Below, piece after piece: positions 6,652-10,262 of a DNA stretch of 10,262 nucleotides; positions within the stretch are counted from its first letter, which is position 1, and every line of letters begins with the position of its first letter. Source of the stretch: Croceibacterium_A sp039927815 (lineage in GTDB: Bacteria > Pseudomonadota > Alphaproteobacteria > Sphingomonadales > Sphingomonadaceae); the NCBI GenBank assembly GCA_039927815.1, contig JBDSUJ010000122.1, forward strand, positions 1 to 10,262, read 5' to 3'. The notes below the pieces were generated by a model. It was not told the DNA's origin. It did not search any database and saw only the letters and a list, made by a program, of their open reading frames with translations. A program made the translations under genes and the position numbers.

Positions 6652-7413
6652 ATGTCCACTCTGAACGCCAAAATCCGCGAGTGCGGTCACGGGATGCTCG
6701 GAACGTGGGTCAAGATCCCCTCATTCGAAACGGTCCAACTTCTTGGGCACGCGGGTTTCGACTTCGTGGTCATCGACATGGAGCACGCGCCCCATTCGCT
6801 CGAACGCGCGGTGGAGTTGGTGTTCTGCGCGCAGGCGATGGGCATGGCCGCGTTGGTGCGGTTGCCCGATCACATGGGCATGACGATTCAGCCACTGCTC
6901 GACGGCGGCGCCGACGGCCTGTTGGTGCCGCGCATCGCCGATCTGGCGGCTGCCGATGCCATCACCAAGCGCATGGTCTTCGCACCGCGCGGCGAACGCG
7001 GCTTGGGCGCTACGTCGCGAGCAGGACGCTGGGGTCTGGCGCCGCTGCCCGAATACCTCGAGCGGGGCGAGGACGCGATCCGCATGGTGCAACTGGAGGA
7101 TTGGGCGTCGCTGGAGCAGGCGGCGGCATTCGCCGCGCTCGAACACGTCACCGGCATTTTCATTGGCCACGGCGACTTGTTCCTGTCGAGCGGCAAGCCC
7201 GCGAGCGATCCGGAGGTCAAGAAGCTGACGGCTCAAGTCCTCAACGCTACTCGGCAAGCCAACGTCCTGTCCGGTGTCGCCGTCGGTACCCCACACGAAG
7301 CGCGCGAGCACCTTGCGACGGGTTTCTCGTTGGTCATGTTGAGCAATGACACCACAATTTTCGGGCGCGCGGCCGCTGACCTGGTCAAGGCCGCGCGAGA
7401 GCAGGCGGGCTGA
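6652..7413 (+). CDS. HpcH/HpaI-family class II pyruvate aldolase
   Basis: The product is 253 residues, full length for the family. FDFVVIDMEHAPHS (36-49) gives the Asp42/His45 pair, VRLPDHMG holds Arg70, LLDGGADGLLVPRI (82-95) is the family core, VQLED places metal ligand Glu149, and FIGHGDL places metal ligand Asp175. These positions coincide with His45, Arg70, Glu149 and Asp175 of the characterised HpcH/HpaI enzymes as I remember them. Such enzymes use a divalent metal to cleave 4-hydroxy-2-oxo acids into pyruvate and an aldehyde (4-hydroxy-2-oxoheptanedioate, 2-keto-3-deoxy-rhamnonate and similar). GHGDL replaces the more common GPxDL, so the substrate may differ. ATG 6652 has AGGAAAG (6639-6645) at ideal spacing; the longer upstream frame overlaps the CMD-like gene and is not family-like. 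It is co-transcribed with the CMD-like gene. The product aldehyde could be the substrate of the aldehyde dehydrogenase at 9446-10262. Confidence 0.93.
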   Translation: MSTLNAKIRECGHGMLGTWVKIPSFETVQLLGHAGFDFVVIDMEHAPHSLERAVELVFCAQAMGMAALVRLPDHMGMTIQPLLDGGADGLLVPRIADLAAADAITKRMVFAPRGERGLGATSRAGRWGLAPLPEYLERGEDAIRMVQLEDWASLEQAAAFAALEHVTGIFIGHGDLFLSSGKPASDPEVKKLTAQVLNATRQANVLSGVAVGTPHEAREHLATGFSLVMLSNDTTIFGRAAADLVKAAREQAG

Positions 7414-7520
7414 CGATGGCGCGCGAAGTTGCCCGCGCCGGAGCCGCTTCTTTCCCGACGCGGCGGATGGATTCAATTTGCGTTGCCGGTGAATCCGGTC
7501 CGATTTAGCAAACAACCACG

Positions 7521-7560
7521 GGAGAGCCGCCGGGCTTCATGAGGGACCGGGCGTCTCTCC
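7521..7560. other. GC-rich imperfect inverted repeat (hairpin) in the leader of the bicupin-like gene
   Basis: GGAGAGCCGC (7521-7530) pairs with GCGTCTCTCC (7551-7560) with one mismatch. CGG (7531-7533) can extend the stem to CCG (7547-7549) with one bulged G, leaving a loop of about 13 bases. No run of T follows, so it is not a classic intrinsic terminator for the aldolase gene. It lies 36 bases before the ATG at 7597 and could be a leader structure, a weak terminator or an RNA-stability element. Confidence 0.35.
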
Positions 7561-7584
7561 TTACCAGATGCGGTGTGGCCGCGC

Positions 7585-7590
7585 GGGGAG
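7585..7590 (+). promoter_or_regulatory. Ribosome binding site GGGGAG for the bicupin-like gene
   Basis: GGGGAG is 6 bases before ATG 7597. It favours this start over the in-frame GTG at 7573, which would place the site inside the coding frame. Confidence 0.55.
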
Positions 7591-7596
7591 CATGTA

Positions 7597-8490
7597 ATGT
7601 ACGAAGCCGACGATCCCCGCTCCGGCCTTGCCGGCCCCGTCGAAAGTGCTGGCGCGTCGGCATTCGCGCCGTCAAGCTATAGCCGATTCTACGATACGGA
7701 CCCGGGGGAGACGGGGAAGGGGCACCGAACCTGGTACACCCGCGGCCAGAACTTCGTCGTCTGTTATGCCAAAGTCGAGCCGGGCGCGACGTTCGAGCGG
7801 ATCGGCCAGCCCGACGAATATGTTCTGTTGCTGCATGAGCCCAGTCTATCCGCCACTGTCGAGGCCAACGGCGAAGTGCGCGAGGTGCCGGGCTACACGA
7901 TCACGATGATCCCGCCGGGCGACAGCAAGATTGTGTGCCATTCAGGCGGCCAGATCGTGCGCCTGATCACGACCCGATCGGCCGACGTGGTGGCCAAGGC
8001 GAGCAACGCCGCCAGCTATCGCGGCGCCCACCCCCAGGTGCCGGAATTCCGGCCTTGGCCGACGCCCACCGGCGGCTTCAAGATCCGCAGCTACAGCCTC
8101 GATATTCCCGACGCGCCGGGCCGGTTCGGCAAGCTGTTCCGGTGCACCACGTTCATGGTCAATGTGTTCCCCCCGCAAGGGGCGCGCGACGTGACCAAGT
8201 TGTCACCCCACCACCATGACGACTTCGAACAGGGCAGTCTCGCCCTCAAGGGCTGGTATGTGCACCACTTGCGCTGGCCGTGGACTGCCAATCAGCACGA
8301 TTGGCGCGGCGATGAGCATGAAACCTGCGGCTCGCCGTCGCTATGCGTGATCCCGCCCAAGGTGATCCACACCTCGGCTCCGTCCGATCCGCATGGGAAT
8401 GTGCTGATCGACATTTTCTCCCCGCCGCGTGTGGATTTCTCCGACATGGCCGGTTGGGTCCTCAATGCGGACGACTACCCGCGCCCCTGA
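7597..8490 (+). CDS. Bicupin-like protein with metal site in the C-terminal cupin only
   Basis: The product is 297 residues, with no signal peptide. Two cupin-like halves can be recognised. The N-terminal half, about 50-130, has VEPGATFERIGQPDEYVLLLHE and VPGYTITMIPPGDSKIV, the right beta pattern but without the usual metal histidines. The C-terminal half, about 180-280, has SPHHHDDFEQGSLALKGW (203-220), matching cupin motif 1 with His205-207 and Glu211, and VIPPKVIHTSAP (251-262) with His258 as motif 2. The metal site is thus predicted in the second domain. It may be a dioxygenase, isomerase or non-catalytic sensor; cupins in catabolic clusters are often ring-cleavage or isomerising enzymes, but the exact family is not known to me. 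It lies downstream of the aldolase in the same orientation and ends 8 bases from the convergent BKACE gene. Confidence 0.8.
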   Translation: MYEADDPRSGLAGPVESAGASAFAPSSYSRFYDTDPGETGKGHRTWYTRGQNFVVCYAKVEPGATFERIGQPDEYVLLLHEPSLSATVEANGEVREVPGYTITMIPPGDSKIVCHSGGQIVRLITTRSADVVAKASNAASYRGAHPQVPEFRPWPTPTGGFKIRSYSLDIPDAPGRFGKLFRCTTFMVNVFPPQGARDVTKLSPHHHDDFEQGSLALKGWYVHHLRWPWTANQHDWRGDEHETCGSPSLCVIPPKVIHTSAPSDPHGNVLIDIFSPPRVDFSDMAGWVLNADDYPRP

Positions 8491-8498
8491 TCACGCTG

Positions 8499-9434
8499 TC
8501 AGAAGGCGGTGCGGTCGCCGCCCTTTAGCTCCAGCATCTCCCTGGCTTCGGCGGGGGTGGCGATTTCGCGTCCTAGCCCCTCGACGAGGGCGCGGATGCG
8601 CTGGACCTGCTGGGCATTGCTGGTCGCCAGTTCGCCGCGGCCGATGAACAGGCTGTCTTCCAGCCCGACGCGGGCATGCCCGCCAAGTAGCACCGACTGG
8701 ATGCCGAAATCGATCTGGTGGCGGCCGGCGGCAAACGCGGAGAGGACATAGTCGTCACCAAACAGGCTGTTCGCGATGGTCACCATGTGCGCAAGATTGC
8801 GCGGATCGGCGCCGATCCCGCCTAGAATCCCGATCACCGACTGGATCAGGAACGGCGGCTTGACCAAGCCCAGGTCGACGAAATGGGCGAGCGTGTAGAG
8901 ATGCCCGACGTCGTAGCATTCGAATTCGAAGCGGGTTCCGTAAGCTTGTCCGACTTCGGTCATGATCCGTTCGATGAAGACGTTGTCGTTGTACATGATC
9001 CGCCCGCGGCTGCTGGCGACGTAATCGCGCTCCCAATCGTATTTCCATTCGCTGACGCGCTTGCCCGCGCCGGAGAAGTCGAAGATCAGCGGGCCCATGT
9101 TCAGGCTGCACAGCTCGGGCTGGGCGGCGTGCGATCCTTCCAGCCGGTCGTCGAGCGACATCGTCGCGCTGCCGCCGGTGGAGATGTTTATGACCGCATC
9201 GCAGCTTTGCTTGATCTGCGGCAGGAAGGCCATGAAATCGGCCGCCTTTGGACTGGGACTGCCGTCCACCGCGTTGCGGGCATGAAGGTGGAGGATCGCG
9301 GCGCCAGCCTCCGCAGCGCCGATCGCCGCTTCGGCGATCTGGTCGGGGGTGACTGGCAAATGCGGCGACATCGACGGCGTGTGGATCGATCCCGTCGGGG
9401 CGCAGGTGATGATGACCTTGCTCGACTTGCGCAT
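8499..9434 (-). CDS. Beta-keto acid cleavage enzyme (BKACE, 3-keto-5-aminohexanoate cleavage family, DUF849)
   Basis: The product is 311 residues, the usual family length. Characteristic segments are ITCAPTGSIHTPSMSPHLPV (9-28), AILHLHARN (46-54, zinc ligands His49 and His51), INISTGG (82-88), and VGLEDSLFIGRGELATSNAQ (256-275) with the expected zinc ligand Glu259. BKACE enzymes combine a beta-keto acid with acetyl-CoA to give acetoacetate and a new acyl-CoA; the family is broad, and substrates range from 3-keto-5-aminohexanoate to dehydrocarnitine and beta-ketoadipate-like acids. The opening substrate segment reads GSIHTP, so lysine fermentation is not implied, and kce should not be used as a name. 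ATG 9434 has AGGGAG seven bases upstream, overlapping the aldehyde dehydrogenase stop region (gap 11 bases), so the two are one operon. Convergent with the bicupin-like gene. Confidence 0.92.
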   Translation of the reverse strand: MRKSSKVIITCAPTGSIHTPSMSPHLPVTPDQIAEAAIGAAEAGAAILHLHARNAVDGSPSPKAADFMAFLPQIKQSCDAVINISTGGSATMSLDDRLEGSHAAQPELCSLNMGPLIFDFSGAGKRVSEWKYDWERDYVASSRGRIMYNDNVFIERIMTEVGQAYGTRFEFECYDVGHLYTLAHFVDLGLVKPPFLIQSVIGILGGIGADPRNLAHMVTIANSLFGDDYVLSAFAAGRHQIDFGIQSVLLGGHARVGLEDSLFIGRGELATSNAQQVQRIRALVEGLGREIATPAEAREMLELKGGDRTAF

Positions 9435-9445
9435 CGTAACGCTCC

Positions 9446-10262
9446 CTACAGGCCGGCGTGGCAGACGTATTTGATGTTGAGGTACTCCTCGAGCCCGTGA
9501 TGCGAACCCTCGCGCCCCAGGCCGGACATCTTGACCCCGCCGAACGGCGCGTGGGGGGTCGAGATCAGTCCGGTATTGATCCCGACCATCCCGGCCTCAA
9601 GCCCGCGTGCGACACGCGCGATCGTAGCCGGGTCTTGGGCGCACAAGTAGGCGGCGAGGCCAAATGGCGTCGCGTTGGCGAGCGTCAGCGCCTCCTCCAC
9701 GTTGGCAAAGCCAATGACACCCGCCAGCGGTCCGAATGTCTCCTCGGCTGCCAGCATCGCGTCGCGCGGTACGTCGGCGATCAGCGTGGGATTGAACAGG
9801 CGGTTGGCCGCGTCGGCTCCGCCCGCGATGCGGCGCGCCCCACGGGCCAGCGCATCGTCCCGGTGCTCGGCGACTTTGGCGACCGCGGCGTCATCGATTA
9901 GCGGGCCGACGTCACTGGTCGGGTCGAACCCGTCCCCGGCCCGCATGGCGCCGACTTTCTTGCCGAATGCCGCCACAAAACGGTCGCGGATCGAGTCTTG
10001 GACGTAAATGCGATTGGCGGCGACGCAACTCTGCCCGCCGTTGCGGAACTTCGCGATCATCGCCGTCTCGACCGCGGTATCGAGGTCCGCGTCATCGAAA
10101 ATCAACAGCGGCGCGTTACCACCCAGTTCGAGACCGAGCCTCTTCATCGTCCCCGCGCAAGCCTGGTAAAGTTGCACGCCGATCTCGGTAGAGCCGGTGA
10201 AAGACAACTTGCGCACCGCCAGCGAGCCAGTCAGCGCGCCCCCGATCTCGCGGGCCGATCCG
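9446..10262 (-). CDS. Succinate-semialdehyde dehydrogenase-like aldehyde dehydrogenase (5' end outside window)
   Basis: The C-terminal 271 residues are visible; the frame is still open at the right edge, so the gene continues beyond it (family length is about 480). The segment begins GSAREIGGALTGSLAVRKLS, with FTGSTEIGVQLY close behind (NAD-binding region). It continues with LELGGNAPLLIF carrying the general-base Glu, FRNGGQSCVAANRIYV carrying the catalytic Cys, AEETFGPLAGV with the conserved cofactor Glu, and ends in PFGGVKMSGLGREGSHHGLEEYLNIKYVC. This pattern is closest to NAD(P)-dependent SSADH/GabD-type enzymes. It oxidises an aldehyde, probably an omega-oxo acid, to a carboxylate. ATG 10216 is an internal Met, not the start. 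It precedes the BKACE gene by 11 bases in the same operon. Its substrate might be the aldehyde released by the HpcH/HpaI aldolase (inference). Confidence 0.92.
   Translation of the reverse strand, partial: GSAREIGGALTGSLAVRKLSFTGSTEIGVQLYQACAGTMKRLGLELGGNAPLLIFDDADLDTAVETAMIAKFRNGGQSCVAANRIYVQDSIRDRFVAAFGKKVGAMRAGDGFDPTSDVGPLIDDAAVAKVAEHRDDALARGARRIAGGADAANRLFNPTLIADVPRDAMLAAEETFGPLAGVIGFANVEEALTLANATPFGLAAYLCAQDPATIARVARGLEAGMVGINTGLISTPHAPFGGVKMSGLGREGSHHGLEEYLNIKYVCHAGL

Larger units (their letters stand above)
7414..7596. other. Intergenic region between aldolase and bicupin-like genes
   Basis: These 183 bases are the largest gap in the window. I see no credible gene. It contains a small direct repeat CCGGTgaatCCGGT (7486-7499), the hairpin at 7521-7560, and the ribosome binding site of the next gene. 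No copy of the 19-bp operator is found here; CAAACAACCACGG (7509-7521) is a poor match with the wrong spacing. The bicupin-like gene may have its own promoter here or be read through from the aldolase. Confidence 0.5.

Noticed and set aside
6721..7515. 264-codon minus-strand open frame opposite the aldolase
   Set aside because: Long only because of high GC; the aldolase reading has all catalytic residues in place, and the antisense product has no recognisable domain.
7509..7521. CAAACAACCACGG as a third operator copy before the bicupin-like gene
   Set aside because: It matches the 19-bp element only with a gap and has no inverted repeat.
7539..7596. Possible short leader peptide starting at ATG 7539
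   Set aside because: No ribosome binding site of its own; it overlaps the hairpin and the next start out of frame, with no codon bias or run of regulatory codons.
1..10262. tRNA/rRNA genes, CRISPR arrays, insertion sequences or attachment sites
   Set aside because: No cloverleaf-like, repeat-spacer, transposase or terminal inverted repeat pattern was seen; the window is almost fully coding.

Overview
The window is a GC-rich, gene-dense stretch of bacterial DNA carrying parts of a catabolic gene cluster. Gene content suggests an alphaproteobacterium, most likely a sphingomonad (Novosphingobium or Sphingobium type). The hints are a DUF6152-type periplasmic protein, a flavin monooxygenase with an N-terminal NTF2-like domain, and MSRIPYP-type carboxymuconolactone-decarboxylase-like and 'IHTPSMSP' beta-keto-acid-cleavage proteins. 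This assignment is inference from family distribution; no rRNA or housekeeping marker is present.

Layout. (1) 1-594, plus strand: the 3' end of an unrecognised gene, whose stop overlaps or lies just before a small secreted DUF6152-like protein. (2) 595-741: a 147-bp gap holding a candidate operator. (3) 742-4243, plus strand: a tightly packed operon of amidohydrolase-2 hydrolase (frameshifted), MFS transporter, IclR-family regulator and NTF2/SnoaL-like protein. The first two junctions are 8-bp ATGNNTGA overlaps. (4) 4240-5988, minus strand: a flavin-dependent monooxygenase whose stop codon shares the palindrome CTAG with the stop of the NTF2-like gene. (5) 5989-6080: a divergent promoter region holding a second copy of the candidate operator. 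(6) 6081-8490, plus strand: a CMD-like protein, an HpcH/HpaI aldolase, then after 183 bp a bicupin-like protein. (7) 8499-10262, minus strand: a beta-keto acid cleavage enzyme, preceded in its operon by a succinate-semialdehyde-dehydrogenase-like aldehyde dehydrogenase that runs off the window.

How the genes may work together (inference). The transporter would import an organic acid. The flavin monooxygenase would oxygenate it, the amidohydrolase would open a lactone or pyrone-like ring, the CMD-like and cupin proteins would act on ring-fission intermediates, and the HpcH/HpaI aldolase would release pyruvate (or a similar 2-oxo acid) plus an aldehyde. The aldehyde dehydrogenase would oxidise the aldehyde, and the BKACE enzyme would exchange a beta-keto acid with acetyl-CoA. 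The substrate cannot be named from sequence.

Two observations stand out. The first is a 19-bp element (16/19 identical) found only in front of the amidohydrolase operon and between the divergent monooxygenase and CMD genes. Its core is a CGAAACA-N-TGTTnCG inverted repeat, and it is a plausible operator for the IclR regulator. The second is a one-base frameshift in a T4 run of the amidohydrolase, immediately before its predicted catalytic aspartate.
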